Part shown: positions 45,408 to 56,999 of the stretch, piece by piece
Numbering within the stretch: the first letter of the stretch is position 1
Layout of the letters: each line of letters begins with the position of its first letter
Source: Dryocosmus kuriphilus
Lineage: Eukaryota; Arthropoda; Insecta; Hymenoptera; Cynipidae
DNA: 64,000 nucleotides
Direction: 5' to 3'
Assembly (NCBI GenBank): GCA_038277395.1
Contig: CM076197.1
Location: 80,089,951-80,153,950 of the forward strand
Translations under genes and position numbers: made by a program
The notes under the pieces: generated by a model
What the model was told of the DNA's origin: nothing
Database searches by the model: none
What the model saw: the letters and a program-made list of their open reading frames with translations, nothing else

Positions 45408-45941
45408 AACTGGCTTAAAAAAAATCAAATTTGCAAGCAAGTTACCGTTAATCAAGTAGTTTTTACTTCGACTATTAAATTATAAAGATAAATAAATTGT
45501 GAATGTAATTACAGTAGAGAGTGGGTCAATATTATACGTGTAAACTGCTAATACAGTACTTATAAACGTTTGAATTCTAATAGAAATACACTTTATAATT
45601 AGCTAAGAAATTTTTTTACAAACAAGTCACCATCCATTTATTTCCACTATTTCTTTTTCACGTATTAAATACATAAAGCCTATCAGGATATTTTGGCATT
45701 ATATTATGAATAAAGTATCACAATAAGACAAAGTGGGTACTGTATATATCGCAGGAATAAGTCATTCCGGACATTGCCCAAAGCGGAATGGGCATTTCGC
45801 AGATTGCCCAGGTACACTCGGGTAAAGCCCGGAGTGATACATTATTTCGGACTTTGCCCGCGCCGCTTGGGCAAACCTAGGATGGCCCGGTCAATCCTAG
45901 GTTTGCCCGGTTTGCCCGCACTCCGGGCATTGCCCATAACA
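45408..45941 (-). repeat. Right TIR of Ginger-like element
   Basis: Inverse of 41941-42463. Few substitutions and one duplicated GGTTTGCCC near 45900. Confidence 0.92.
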
Positions 45942-45945
45942 CATA
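45942..45945 (+). repeat. CATA target-site duplication, right of Ginger
   Basis: Removing the element plus this copy rejoins LINE codons ETGV and WRKL in frame. Confidence 0.85.
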
Positions 45946-47440
45946 CACCAGTTTCTTCGTCCGTTTTGGGATCATAGATTTTTCGAAGTACTTTATTTTC
46001 GAATACTCTAAACCTGTTCTCCTCTCCTTTCGTCAGCGCCCACGTTTCGCACCCGTACATGACGACCGGCATTATTATCGTTTTGTAAATTCTTACTTTG
46101 ATGCTTCTAGATAACGATCGCGATTTTAGTAATGTATTTGTTGCATAGTAGCACCGATTGCCAGCGTGCAGCCGCCTGTTGATTTCCGTTTTAATGTTAT
46201 TGTCGCTAGTTATAATAGTCCCGAGGTATTTAAACTCATTAACTCGTTCAAATTTCATATTTCCGGCGATTAGATCCCCCTCTTCATTGCTTTGTTCTGA
46301 TCTGTCGACGATCAAATATTTTGTCTTCGATTCGCTAACTTCTAAACCTATTTCCTTGGCTTTTGTGATCAAGATCTCCGCATTTTAGTCACCGTTTCTC
46401 TATCATCCCCGAGTAAGTCGAGATCATCTGCATATCCCAGAATTTGTATTATCCCATTGAGGGTAGCACCGGACGGATTCGTTTGTACTTCTTTGACCAC
46501 GTATTCTAAAACTAAGTTGAAAAGGATGCACGAAAGCGCATCGCCCTGTTTCAGGCCATCGCGGATCAAAACCTCTTCAGATAAACTTACGTTTATGCGT
46601 ATCCTACCCCTACTGCCGCTTAAGCATACTTCGATAAGTCTAACCAATTTTCTTGGTACACCCAAGAACTCCAGAATTCAGTACATTCGTGCGCGTATAA
46701 TAGAGTCGTAAGCTTTTTTGAAGTCGATAAATAGCTGATGTGTTGCTTCATTAAATTTCCATTTCTTTTCTAATAGTTGTCTAATTGTAAACATTTGATC
46801 GCTTGTAGACCGGTTTCGGCGGAATCCACACTGGTAATCCCCAATGATTTCCTCAGCAAACGGCGTTAGTCTACTTAAGATTACATTGGTCAGGATCTTA
46901 TTAGCACGAAGGCACAAGTGAAATTCCCCGCTAATTGTTGTTACAATTCGTTTTATCGCCTTTATTAAAAATGGGTATAATAATAGAGGTATTCCATTCC
47001 TCCGGTATGCGTTCTGTTTTCCAGATTGCGCGTATTAATTTAAAATTTGGCTTGTGAAGCAAGGGCCCTCATTTTTTATCAGTTCTGACGGTAGGTCGTC
47101 AATGTCCGCGGTTTTGTTATTTTTCAACTTCTTTATGGCCGTTTCTATTTCTTTATCAGTAGGCTCATCAATTAATAGATCAGCAGTGTGGATTTCACCG
47201 AGATTAACTTCAACGGGGGCTTCGCGTACGTTCAATAGCTTATCAAAATAGTTTTTCCATAAGTTTAGTCTTTCTGTTGCATCAGCTACTAGATTGACAT
47301 TTGCGTCCCTCATTACTTCCGTTCTACTTTGAAAAAGCCTTTCCTTATAAAATTGATTCCCCTGTACATCTCACGCGGGTTATTTTGCTTATTATGCGTG
47401 TCTATTGCTAGTATTTTATTCTTTTCCCACTCCCTTTTCT
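45942..47440 (-). pseudogene. RTE-like ORF2: reverse transcriptase, frameshifted
   Basis: Reverse transcriptase of the LINE, reading from about 47440 down. Pieces in order: NNPREMYRGINFIRKG (47390), LNLWKNYFDKLLNV and KKLKNNKTADIDDLPSELIK (47313-47035), YQCGFRRNRSTSDQMF and HQLFIDFKKAYDS (46917-46690), GLKQGDALSCILFNLVLE and GYADDLDLLG (46665-46369; catalytic YADD at 46423-46434), then KYLGTIITSDN and VVMYGCETWALTKGE (46372-45950). At least three frame changes, near 47325, 47030 and 46675, plus one near 46372. The endonuclease domain is missing. Confidence 0.85.
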
Positions 47441-47629
47441 TGGATCAAATTGTACTTATTTACTGAGATAAATACAAAAACCATGATTTATATGGTCTTT
47501 TAATGATTTTCACCATGAAAATTTCATTTGTGCCAATTTTTATATGATTTTCGTGATCAGCGCATCAAAATACGTAAGTATACGTAGCCTCAACGAAATT
47601 GGAGGTATCCGCTTTTCAGAACTTTATCC

Positions 47630-49120
47630 TTTTGATAAATAAAGTAAAAAATTTTTTGAATCTTATAATTTGCTATTGATAGATCCTGAACGATTATTAT
47701 CGAAGGTTCGTCAATAGATTATTCGAAGCGACTCGAAAACGCGAGCAAATGCATCATAATTGCTGTTGCGTTCTCAATATTAGAAGCTTTTTCATAGTAT
47801 AAACAAGAAAAACAATATATTGTTTAAATTTATAAAGCAGTACCAGTAGGTCATAGAATGTTCTACAATAGGTCAGTCAATGTGTCTCGCGTACGGACAT
47901 TTAAAAAAAATTGCATTCTAAGTTCCTGGGGTTGAATTATATCAAAATATGTCAAAAAAGTGTATTTGAACATTACATCATTACAAGCCTCCCTCTAAAG
48001 GAAGCATGCTTCCTTCCTTATCTTTATTCCTTAATAACGGAATACCTCAATCTTTAAAATCTTTGAAAGTTTGCAAACAGACTATAATAAATTCTCCACG
48101 TTTGGAAAATTCTCGGAAAAACTGATGATACGATCTCTAAAGATGAAAGGAAAGAATACTGAGAATCATAAATTACAATTACCCAAAACCATAAAAGTTC
48201 CTGCTTTCACAGCAATTCTCTTCCGTTTCCAATAATCTTTTTGTCCTTGACCCACGAGGTGCTAATCCAGTTATCCAATGAGCTTAAGTTCCACTAAAAA
48301 ATATAAGTACGCGATCCCTTGCTCTCTAAATCTGAACCAGTGAAAACCATACCAAATCAGCAAAATTCGCTGATGAATCAGCGGAATTTCTCTCATAGAG
48401 GGCGTGAAATTCACTGATTCATCAGCGAATTTCGCTGATTTGGTATGTTTTTCGCTGGTTCAGATTTAGAGAGTGGAGATAATAATAATTAGTGAATAGC
48501 CTGAGGGTGGATTGTATAATGTGAGGGTATATATATAATATTATCAGTTTTCAACTGATTGCGAGTCCAGGCGTACACAGGGTGATACTTAAAATCGGTT
48601 ATATTTGTGAATTTTTGGTCTTCCATCAATTTTTTAAAAAATATTACCAAATTCTTTGCTCTATCTATAAAAATAATGAGAACCCTGCATGAATTTTTTA
48701 ATTTTTTCACTATAGCAATTCATAGTCTGTGAAATCCTGAAAACATGAATTAAAACCATTCAAGGGCCTTGAAGATTCTGCGCTTCGGAAAGTGGCGAAC
48801 CTCAAAAAATTGGAAACCCGATGACTAACAGAATTTTCAAAATGTTTCAAAACTATATTCTTCGTATTAATAATTTTGTTCTTAACAATAATGCAAATTA
48901 AATCATTTTTCAGATGATAAACATTTGTTTTTAATTTCTAGTTTATTTCATTTGAATGGTTCTTGTGTAAAAGATTGTGTTTTCGTTTAAAATAATTTTG
49001 TTGTTTTCTTTATAAAACACACTTAAGAAAAATGAATGCGTTTAGAGAAGCACCATATTTCAGCAGGAATTTACAATTTATAATCTGCAAAGATTTAAAA
49101 GAAAAATAACAATACTCCTC
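47630..49120. other. Unassigned sequence with one foldback
   Basis: Apart from the palindrome at 48322-48474 nothing is recognised; mixed composition. Confidence 0.4.
48322..48474. repeat. Foldback MITE (~153 bp)
   Basis: Arms CTCTCTAAATCTGAACCAG ... CTGGTTCAGATTTAGAGAG. Inside, ATACCAAATCAGC pairs with GCTGATTTGGTAT, and CGCTGATGAATCAG with CTGATTCATCAGCG. Confidence 0.85.
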
Positions 49121-49449
49121 TCATGATTTAAGATACATTAAAAATTTTGATATAGCTTTACCATCTCCTTGTTCCAGAGTTTCCCGAATATCATTCTCCA
49201 TTTCTTTATTTTTATTCTGGTTCAATTTGGGCTTCATCACAATCTTGTCACGCTGTTTTTTCATTTTTGAATTTTGGTTTTCCTTATCGATATTTGTCGT
49301 CGATGGAGTAACTTTCTTATTTTCACTGTCTATTTTCTTTCTCTCATTCGGCTTGAATCTCTGCTCCACTTTTCTCGGTTTCTTATTATATTTGGCCTGT
49401 TCAAGTTTTCTTGACTTCTCTCCGAAGAGCGTAGTCGGATTCAGTAAAT
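49121..49449 (-). CDS. Possible host exon, lysine-rich protein C-terminus
   Basis: An open frame of about 108 codons ending at 49121. It opens after an in-frame TAG at about 49457 and next to AG-containing splice-acceptor-like sequence (GAGGCAG, then GTTAATTTACTG). It reads NPTTLFGEKSRKLEQAKYN, then a basic region with KVEQRFKPNERKK, DKENQNSKMKKQ and DIRETLEQGDGKAISKFLMY. No transposon motif, no tandem repeat, and not AT-driven. I do not recognise the family. The 5' exons are not identified. Tentative. Confidence 0.35.
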
Positions 49450-50364
49450 TAACCTGCCTCTATTCCCTGGTCCAAAAAAGGTCATCTAATCCTACCTTTT
49501 AGTTCCGAAAAAATGCCAAAGATTGCAAATTTAGGCGTGTTCCTCCACTACGCGGCTTCACCTCGCGCCGTCGAGTGGACCTAATGAACACTTTAGCGAA
49601 ATATAAAAAATCTTTAATTAGGCACTTAGTAATTTAAAAATACAACATTCAAAATCTACGAATGATGACGATTCCAACGATACCTCATTTCCCTTAAAAA
49701 GTTAAAAATTAGAATAAGTATTCAATTTTCCGTGCCATTTTTGCCTTGACGCTCAATGACGCTCAAGCCGTAAATTTGTTTACAAAATTTGTTTATAACA
49801 ATAACAAGTATCATTAGATTTGTTTTTATAATTTTTACACTTTACTCTTACTTTGATTACAGACAAAAAAAATAAAAAAATATTCACAATCGTTTGAAAA
49901 TGTTAGACTGCTATTTTTTAACATTAAAATAATTGTTAATAACAACCTAGTTATTAAACATAATGAAGTATCTATCTAATATTCTAATGCGGAAGCCAAT
50001 GAGAACAAGCTGCTGCAGCTGCGTTATTAAAACCGATATTTACTCCCGGTGCTGACCCAATCAACAATGACTTATTTTCCTACTCTTTTCTAATTCTAAA
50101 TAATTTTATTTGCATCATATACAAAAATAATGAAAGTTAATACGCGAAAGCGTATGTTTTTAATCAACCTTACCTTTCCGTGTTAGATCATTTATCATTT
50201 GTCATGTCGACAAATGCATGCGCATCTTTTCATTCGCGACTTAATGCATTATTAAATTCCGCTCACTTCAATATTTATATATTTGTATTATTTATATATA
50301 TTTTTAGATTATTTATATATTTTTATATTATTTATATATTTTGTATTATCTTTCTATATTATAA
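49450..50364. other. Unassigned AT-rich sequence
   Basis: The stretch 49545-49585 holds a GC-rich patch (CACTACGCGGCTTCACCTCG). 50265-50360 is TTATATATTT-type simple sequence. No gene seen. Confidence 0.4.
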
Positions 50365-50580
50365 AAAGATCTCGCCCTCGCCGGCGCGGCGCCGCTGGTC
50401 AAGAATCCCCCATGGGGTCATGTGACCCCCATGACGATACGCCCTTCCTGACCCCCACGTGAGGCACGCCTTATTGACCCCTATATCATAATATCAATAT
50501 TAGAAATAATATAATTAATCATAATGTTAAATGTTAAATTGCACAGGGGGCATAGCCCCCCTTCTTTATATATTATTATA
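50365..50580. repeat. GC-rich palindrome cluster
   Basis: Contains GCCGGCGCGGCGCCG (50381), ATGGGGTCATGTGACCCCCAT (50412), TGACCCC words at 50448 and 50475, and GGGGGCATAGCCCCC (50546). Hairpins of this kind occur at termini of rolling-circle or foldback elements, but no borders are clear. Confidence 0.5.
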
Positions 50581-50794
50581 ATCGTGAAACGGCCAAGATC
50601 TGACGTGCTGAAAAAGCAAACTTTTTTAAATAGAAAAATTTAATAATTGAACAGTAATATTATAACGCAAAAAGAGTTCGTGATTTCGGTATCTTTCGGC
50701 AATCTTCCTGCATCAAACTGAACTAGACTGAATTTTGGAAAAAATTCCATTCTTACATGTACAGTTGTACACTACGGTTAGTCATCACAGAGTG

Positions 50795-50915
50795 TCACCT
50801 ATTCACCTTTTGTCACCTATTTTGAATTTTGTCGCCTTTTGTCACCTATTTAGAGTCTTGTCACCTATTTCACCTATTTTGGAAATTTTTTCACCCTTTT
50901 CACCTATTTATAATT
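50795..50915 (+). repeat. Short TCACCTATTT tandem repeat
   Basis: TCACCTATTT or TCACCTTTTGT repeats about eight times with variable spacing. A few related words recur at 54434-54478. Confidence 0.7.
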
Positions 50916-51284
50916 AACAAAAAGTAAAATTTGATTAAAAATTTTAATTCAGCATCAGTGGTCGTCAAAATATGCTGTTTTTCAAAGAAAGCTTGAAATG
51001 AAAAGTCAGAACATCACCGTGTTTTGTTTCTTCAGTTTAAAGTAAAGAAATTTTAAGACCAACATTTTCAATATAAAAAAATGTGTAATTTACCAAATAC
51101 AAAAAATGTGTTTTTTGCACATCTTCAAATAATTCTAATTTCAACAACTTTTTTCAATTTATAATTTTATATTATGTTTCGAGTTTCAAAAATAGTGACT
51201 TAAAAAATTGCTTTAAAATTTTAAGATTTCATGTCGAAATAAAGCATTTTTAACAAAATAATTAAATTGTCCACTAAAAATATA

Positions 51285-54240
51285 ACAATTAAAGTTTCAA
51301 AAAAAAAAACAAGATTTTTCAACCAAAGATGAATTTTTCATCAAAATTGTTGAATTAAAAAAAAATTGTTACACTTTCACTAAAAAAGCTGAATTTTCAA
51401 CGAAAAATGCAAAATTGGAATTTTCAATCGAAAAAGATGATTTTTCAATCAAAAATGTAATTGTTAAATTTTTAACCAAAAATAAAAAAATTCAAACAAA
51501 ATGGATCTGTTATATTTTGAACAAAAAAGGTACATTTTGAACTAAAAATAGCTGAATCTTTGAACAAAAAAAAATTAACGTTCAACCAAAATATTTGAAT
51601 TTATCATAAAAAAAAGTTATCTTTCAAACAAAAAATTAATTTTTAATCGAAAATAGGCATAGTTTCAATACAAAAAAGTATTTTTGTGTAGAAAAGTTTA
51701 ATTATTAACTGAAAAAGATCAATTAAAAAAAAAAGTTGAATTTGCACGAAAGGAAGATGAATTTTTCAAGAAAGGAAATTTATTTTTAGCCAAACAGTTG
51801 AATTTTCAACCAAAAACAAGATTTTTCTTCCAAAGATCAATTGTCATTGAGAACTCCTTGAATTTATAAAAAAAAGAAAAAATAGTTAAATTTTCAAATA
51901 AAGGAGATTAATTTAGAACCATAAATGGTTGAATTTTCAACAAAAAAAAAACTTAACTTTCAACCAAAATATTTGAACTTTTCATAAGAAAGTTACATTT
52001 TCAAACAAAGAAATGAATTTTCCATAAAAAATAGTTATATTTGCAACAACAAAAAGTTATTTTTCGAAGGAGCAGTTTAATTTTTAGCTGAAAAGGGTCC
52101 AATTTTTAACAAAATAGGTAAATTTTCAAACATAAAAGATGAACTTTTTAAACAAAAATGTTATAGTGTTGTCTTTAGAAAAAAAGAAGTATTATTATTC
52201 ATACAAAGACAGTTGAATTATTAACCCCAGAAAGATGAATTTTCAACAGCAACAAAACTAGTTTTCAAGTAAAGATGACTTTTTAACAAAATTGTTCAAT
52301 TTCCAACAAAATAGTTAAATTTTCAACTATAAAATATAATTCTCAACCAAAAAATCTGCCCGCTTCGCGGGCACATTCTTATCGTGCACTTCACGCGAAG
52401 TATGAGCGCGCCTAGGGCGCGCGTCTGTTGGCACTCGCGCTTCGCGCTTGATAGTTTATTCAGCTCGCGCTACGCGCTCGGTGTTTATGGATCGTATAAA
52501 CCTTTAAATTAAAAATTCCAAAAGGAACTATTTTACTTAAGGCTCTCTCGCCCTTAAGGAATACATTCTCATCATGACACTCACGCTTCGCGCTCGGCAA
52601 TTACATTGTTTTAAAAAACATTGTAGATTGGTAAAGTTTTTTTTGTGATTTTCCAAATTTTCACAATACAGGTTTTCGATTCTTAAAAGTAAAACGATGA
52701 GTCTTATAAATAAATTTTGTAGCTCTTTCCAAGGTGAACAATTCTGCTTGCATAGTTTTGCTGAAAAGTGGTTTTCTTTATATTTCATAATATATTTCAC
52801 GAATAACTCAAAAACTACGCATCTGCTCAAAAAATAATAGAAAGAAAATTTGCAGATCTTTTTGAGGCGAACAACTTTGTTTATTATTATTTTTGCGTAT
52901 CGTGCATAGTTTGGCGGGAAATTTGAAATTTTTTATTTTTAATAACGTTTTATCGATTAAAACAAAAACCGTGCATTTTATGAAAAAATGTTTAAAACAA
53001 AATTGGTAGATATTTTTGAATTGAACAACTTTGTTCACCACCAATTTTTCTTATCTTGTATATTTTGGCAGGAAACCAGAGTTTTTTAATATTAATAGCG
53101 TTTTCTTGATTAAAACAAAAACCGTTCACTTTATCAAAAAACAGTTAAAGAAAATTTGTAGATTTTTTTGAGGTGAACAATTTTACTTTTTTACATTTTT
53201 TTTGTATCTCTCATAGTTTAGCCGTAAAATGGATTTTCTGTTTTTGTGAAAACCGTTTTTGATGGATAAAACCATAACTGTTGATCAAAAACCGCTGGTT
53301 AACGAACTCGTCCTTTCTTTTTACCCCTTAAAGAAGTGTACCAAAGCGCACTCCAATCCGATTAGTCCTTCGAAAGTTATCGCGATCACAGACGACAACG
53401 ACAACGACGACGACAACGACAACAACGACAACGACAACAACAGACAGACAGACACGGTCGTAAAAACCGTTTTTTCTGACTCAGGGGGTCTCAAAACATG
53501 GAGATTTCATGAAATCCGCGAAAAAATCAAATTTTACATAAATCTAACACCTTCTCTGATGAGAATGTAAAAAGATGAATTCTTAACCAAAATGTAATAA
53601 ATGACTTCTGAACAAAAAAATATTACTTTTCGGCTAAAAATAGTTGAATTATCTACTCAAAAAAAAGGAATTTCCAACTAACGAAAGTAAATTTTCATTT
53701 AAAATAAGTTTCATTTTTAACCATAGAAGCTGAATTCTCAAAGAAAAATATTATGACTTTTGAACCAAAGAAAATATTGTTTAAAAAAAATATAGTTGAA
53801 TTATTAACTCAAAGAAGGAAGTTTCAATAAATCGGTTGAGATTAAAACCCAAGAAGTATACATTTTCAATAACAAAAAAATTAATTTTACGCTAAAAATG
53901 AATTTTTATCAAAATTGTTGCATTTTGAACAAAATAGTTGAATTTTCAACCAAAAATAATAATTCTAAATGAAAAAGATGAACTCTTAAACCAAAAATAT
54001 AATCGCTGATTTTTGAACAAAATAATATTATTTTTCAGATAAAATATATTGGAATTATGAACCACAGAAAAATTAATTCTCAATAAACAAAAACAGATTT
54101 TCTGTAAAAAATATTTTAATTTTCAAGCAAACAGTTGAATTTTCAACAAAGAATTGACTTTTTCGGCAATAACGGAATAGTTAAATTTTCGGCTAAGAGT
54201 GATGAATTTTTAACCAAATCATTTGACATAATAAAAATTT
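51285..54240 (+). repeat. Diverged satellite (TTGAATTTTCAACCAAAAA-type), interrupted
   Basis: Old tandem array of ~33-45-bp units built on GAATTTTCAACxAAAAA with strong divergence, at 51285-52353 and 53569-54240. HINE-like copy 4 sits between; across it the array phase continues (AACCAAAA, then GATGAATTCT). Confidence 0.78.
52354..53568 (-). mobile_element. HINE/DINE-1-like repeat, copy 4 (most complete borders)
   Basis: Inverted: hairpin end TCTGCCCGCTTCGCGGGCAC (52355), GC islands (52400-52470), core, GAC/AAC microsatellite (53394-53445), GTCTGTCTGT inverse, then GATGAGAATGT (53568). Satellite sequence on both sides joins at an A run, so the element most likely sits between A residues, with no detectable TSD beyond A's. 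Confidence 0.82.
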
Positions 54241-54955
54241 TGCCCTAATTTATATTTTGCCGAATTATCCTTCGATCTCATGTTTATATTGACGAATTAC
54301 CATTTGTCATCATTTTTATTTTTTCTCAATTGTCATTTTTAACACTTTTCATTTTTCGAAAGACTTCCCAATGAAATGTTAATGAACATTGATTGACATG
54401 TTTATTTAATTTATAAAGCATTTTTGATGGTACCTATTTGTCACCCTTTTTTGCAAAAAACTTCACCTTCTCACCTTTTTTAACGACAATAGGTACTGTG
54501 ATGATTGTAGGGCGAGCTGTAGGGTGGTCCAAAAATGCATTAGGAAATTTTTTCTTGAACTTGTATGCTCCCAACCAAAAAATTTGTTCCAATCTACAAA
54601 AAAAGAAATGCGTATTTTTGTTTTTGAAAAAAAATATATATTTAGAGGTCTCGCAAGCCCCATGAAATTTAACATGTATTTCCTGTAAGAAAAAAATACG
54701 TTTTCGTAAATTTTGGACAGAATCGTCAATATTATGTCTATCGATTTCTCCCTCAACACTTCTCTTCACAATTAGCCATAGGATATGAATAAAAAATAAT
54801 TTTTTGCATTTCACCCTTATAAACCTCTTTAATATAGGGTCCCAAACAAACCCCATGATAAGTGAAAAATTGTGTTTTGCGAGTTTTTGGCGCTAATTCT
54901 TATCTTTTTGCGGTTTGCTTTAGTGAAAATTGTTTCTAATACATAAAATGTTACT
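54241..54955. other. Unassigned AT-rich sequence
   Basis: A 140-codon minus-strand frame (54434-54856) overlaps open frames in other phases and looks compositional. No gene called. Confidence 0.4.
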
Positions 54956-55324
54956 TTATTATTATTATTATATTAATTTATTTAAACAATTTATTATTGT
55001 TTATAACGTTTATTATTTGTTCATAACTAAAAAGTCAAAGAAAAACTGAAAATTTTAGAAAACACTACAACTTTCTAGCATTAGTCTAAGAGCATATAGT
55101 TATAAACAATAATAAATTGTTTAAAAAAATATTTTGTTAACTTTAATTAACTATTACCATACTTTAGGGGAAAGTTGGATAAAAAGTTGAAAATTTCTGA
55201 AAAAAATGCAATTTTCTAGTATTACTGTAAGAAAAGACAGTTATAAACAATAATAAGTTGTTTAAATAATTATGTTTGTTAACTTTGATTAATTACACAG
55301 CCACACAAAAAAAAATCTTTTTTC

Positions 55325-56388
55325 GGGTCTGGAGGTCAGACCATGTTTACTATTTGTTTTTGGGGTCGCTGAATCCGAAGACCGAATCCGAGATCCAAAA
55401 ATTCCCAGCACGTCAGGGATCTGAAATAACCTCAAAAACCTCATAAAAATTTTTTTTCGAGTCCGGAGGTCAGACCATGTTTATTATATGTTTTTGGGTT
55501 CGGTGAATCCGAATCCGACGGCCAAAAAATTCCAGCACATCAGGATTCTGACATAACCTCAAAAAACCTCATACAAAATTTGTTTCGAGTCCGGGGGTCA
55601 GACCATATGTTTATTATGTCTTTCGGGTCGCTGAATCTGAATCCGAGGTCCAAAAAACCCCAGCATGCTAGGGTTTCGACATGACCTTCAAAATACCTCG
55701 TAATCTAAGCTATACCCAGTGGGCACCGGGACATTCTATAAAAACGTCCTTAGAATGAACCTTTATGTCGCTGTGACTTGACGTCTTTAAGACATCCTTT
55801 GGCTCTTTTTATGTCTTTGAAAGGTGCTCAGAACGTCCTCAAGACGTCCGCCAGAAGACGTCTGTAGGACAACTTTAGGACAAGTGTGCCCACTGGGTAT
55901 TTAACGCTTCAACGTTTTGACTAGTCGTGTATTAGACAAAAATCAGTTCAACCCATAAACCGCCGCCACCGCGAGGAGATGCCCTAGATGCAGACACACG
56001 TAAATCGGATGAATAAATTTCACGAATTCTTTGAAAATCAAAACCCTGACTTGTTGGAGTTTTTTAGACTACCGATCCGGATTCATGGACCCCAAAAGCG
56101 AATAGTAAACATGGTCTGACGCCCGGCCTTGGAAAAAAAAGTTTTATAAGGTTTTTTGAGGTTATGTTAAAACCCTGATTTTCTGGGATTTTTTGGACCT
56201 CGGATTCGGATTCAGCGACCCAAAAAACATACAATAAGCATGGTCTGACCTCCGGACTCGACAAAAAATTTTGATGAGGTTTTTTTTGAGGTTATGTCAG
56301 AACCCTGACGTGCTGGGGCTTTTTGGACCTCGGATTCGGATGCAGCGACCCCAAAAACGTATAGCAAACATGGTCTGACCACCAGACC
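55325..56388. mobile_element. Foldback element with 3 + 3 inverted ~120-bp units
   Basis: Three direct units (GGAGGTCAGACCATGTTTA, CGCTGAATCCGAATCCGA, CAGCACGTCAGGG) at 55325-55690 are mirrored by three inverted units at 56035-56388 (AACATGGTCTGACCACCAGA). The loop contains a small MITE and about 130 bp of other sequence. Confidence 0.8.
55715..55897. mobile_element. MITE with CCCAGTGGGCAC ends, copy 2
   Basis: Ends CCCAGTGGGCACCGGGAC and, inverted, CCCAGTGGGCACACTTG, flanked by TA on both sides. Internal GACGTC/AGGAC words as in the copy at 40008-40254. Confidence 0.82.
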
Positions 56389-56600
56389 AAACTTCCTAGT
56401 ATTATTCTAAGAGAATATTGTTATAAATAGCAATAAACTATTCAAACATTTATTTTTGTTAACTTTAATTGATTGTAGCCTTACTCTCCCTGAAAAGTTG
56501 AAAACAAGTTGAACAATTCGGAAAAAACCCCCGACTTTCTACCTCGATTCTGAGAGAAAATTGCTAAAAACAATAATAAAATTGTTTAAACAGCTTTTTA

Positions 56601-56999
56601 AAACATATAGTTATCAGTATAAGGTAATATTAGGTCCGTTAAGCTAGCACCTCCACAATCAAATTTCGACATTTTGTATAGCGTAGAATTTTGGGCTTTT
56701 TTTGGGCACCAATAAAAATTTTTGAGCTCCTTTACTTTTTTCAAAAAATCAACCTTCGCTGTGAAGGTGCTAGCTTAACCTTAAGCTAGCACCAGCACTG
56801 TGTTAAATAACAAAATAATAAAAATTCGACTTCACTAGAATTTGGGGCTTTTCTTGAGCTCTTGAATACCGCATAAACCAGTTTTCTAAAAACAACCCTT
56901 ACGGTCAAAAATCAACAACTTTCCAAAAAATTCGATTTTTCGCTAATTTAATTTGAGTTTTGGGCTCCAAGCCTTAGCGAAAAAAACTACCCCTTATCG
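56601..56999. other. Junction region with GGTGCTAGCTTAA palindromes
   Basis: GTTAAGCTAGCACC (56638) is repeated inverted and direct at 56763-56796 (AAGGTGCTAGCTTAACCTT, AGCTAGCACC). 56830-56999 holds decayed sequence resembling the satellite monomer, marking the array edge. Confidence 0.6.

Larger units (their letters stand above)
41941..45941 (-). mobile_element. Ginger-like DNA transposon (4001 bp)
   Basis: Starts TGTTGTGGGCAATG and ends CATTGCCCATAACA, with inverted repeats of about 525 bp and a perfect 4-bp TSD. Inside is an exon for the C-terminus of an integrase-type transposase on the minus strand. TGT...ACA ends, 4-bp TSDs and retroviral-integrase-like transposases define Ginger. The integrase core itself is not found, so this copy looks internally deleted. 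It interrupts the RTE-like LINE exactly within a codon. Confidence 0.83.
41541..47447 (-). mobile_element. RTE-like LINE, 5'-truncated, interrupted by Ginger-like element
   Basis: A minus-strand non-LTR element with reverse transcriptase and a C-terminal domain. Its stop codon lies directly in a (TAA)n-type tail (41562-41617 region), so the 3' UTR is nearly absent. Both flanks share GTACTT (left about 41537-41542, right about 47447-47452), a plausible short TSD inside the Merlin TIR. No endonuclease is found upstream, so it is truncated. Very short 3' UTRs and microsatellite tails are known for RTE-clade elements; the clade is inferred. Confidence 0.78.
39542..47629. mobile_element. Merlin copy 3, shredded by nested insertions
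   Basis: Termini are GGGTGGAGTTCCGAAAAGCG (39542) and, inverted, GGATAAAGTTCTGAAAAGCG (47629). TIR pieces survive at 39542-39704, 40861-40990 and 41455-41540 and, beyond the LINE, 47455-47629. A poly-C minisatellite lies at 41016-41370. No transposase remains. Insertions: a TA-flanked MITE (39705-40858) and an RTE-like LINE (about 41541-47447) carrying a Ginger-like element. Without insertions it would be about 1 kb. Confidence 0.8.
54960..56600 (+). repeat. ~130-bp tandem repeat, split by a foldback
   Basis: Units with CTAGTATTA-CTAAGAG-ATA, TTATAAACAATAATAAATTG and TTTGTTAACTTTAATTAATT occur twice at 55060-55315 and again at 56395-56600, in the same orientation. The foldback at 55325-56388 separates them. 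Confidence 0.75.

Noticed and set aside
54434..54856. 140-codon minus-strand frame
   Set aside because: Phe/Lys-rich, overlaps open frames in other phases, resembles no protein.
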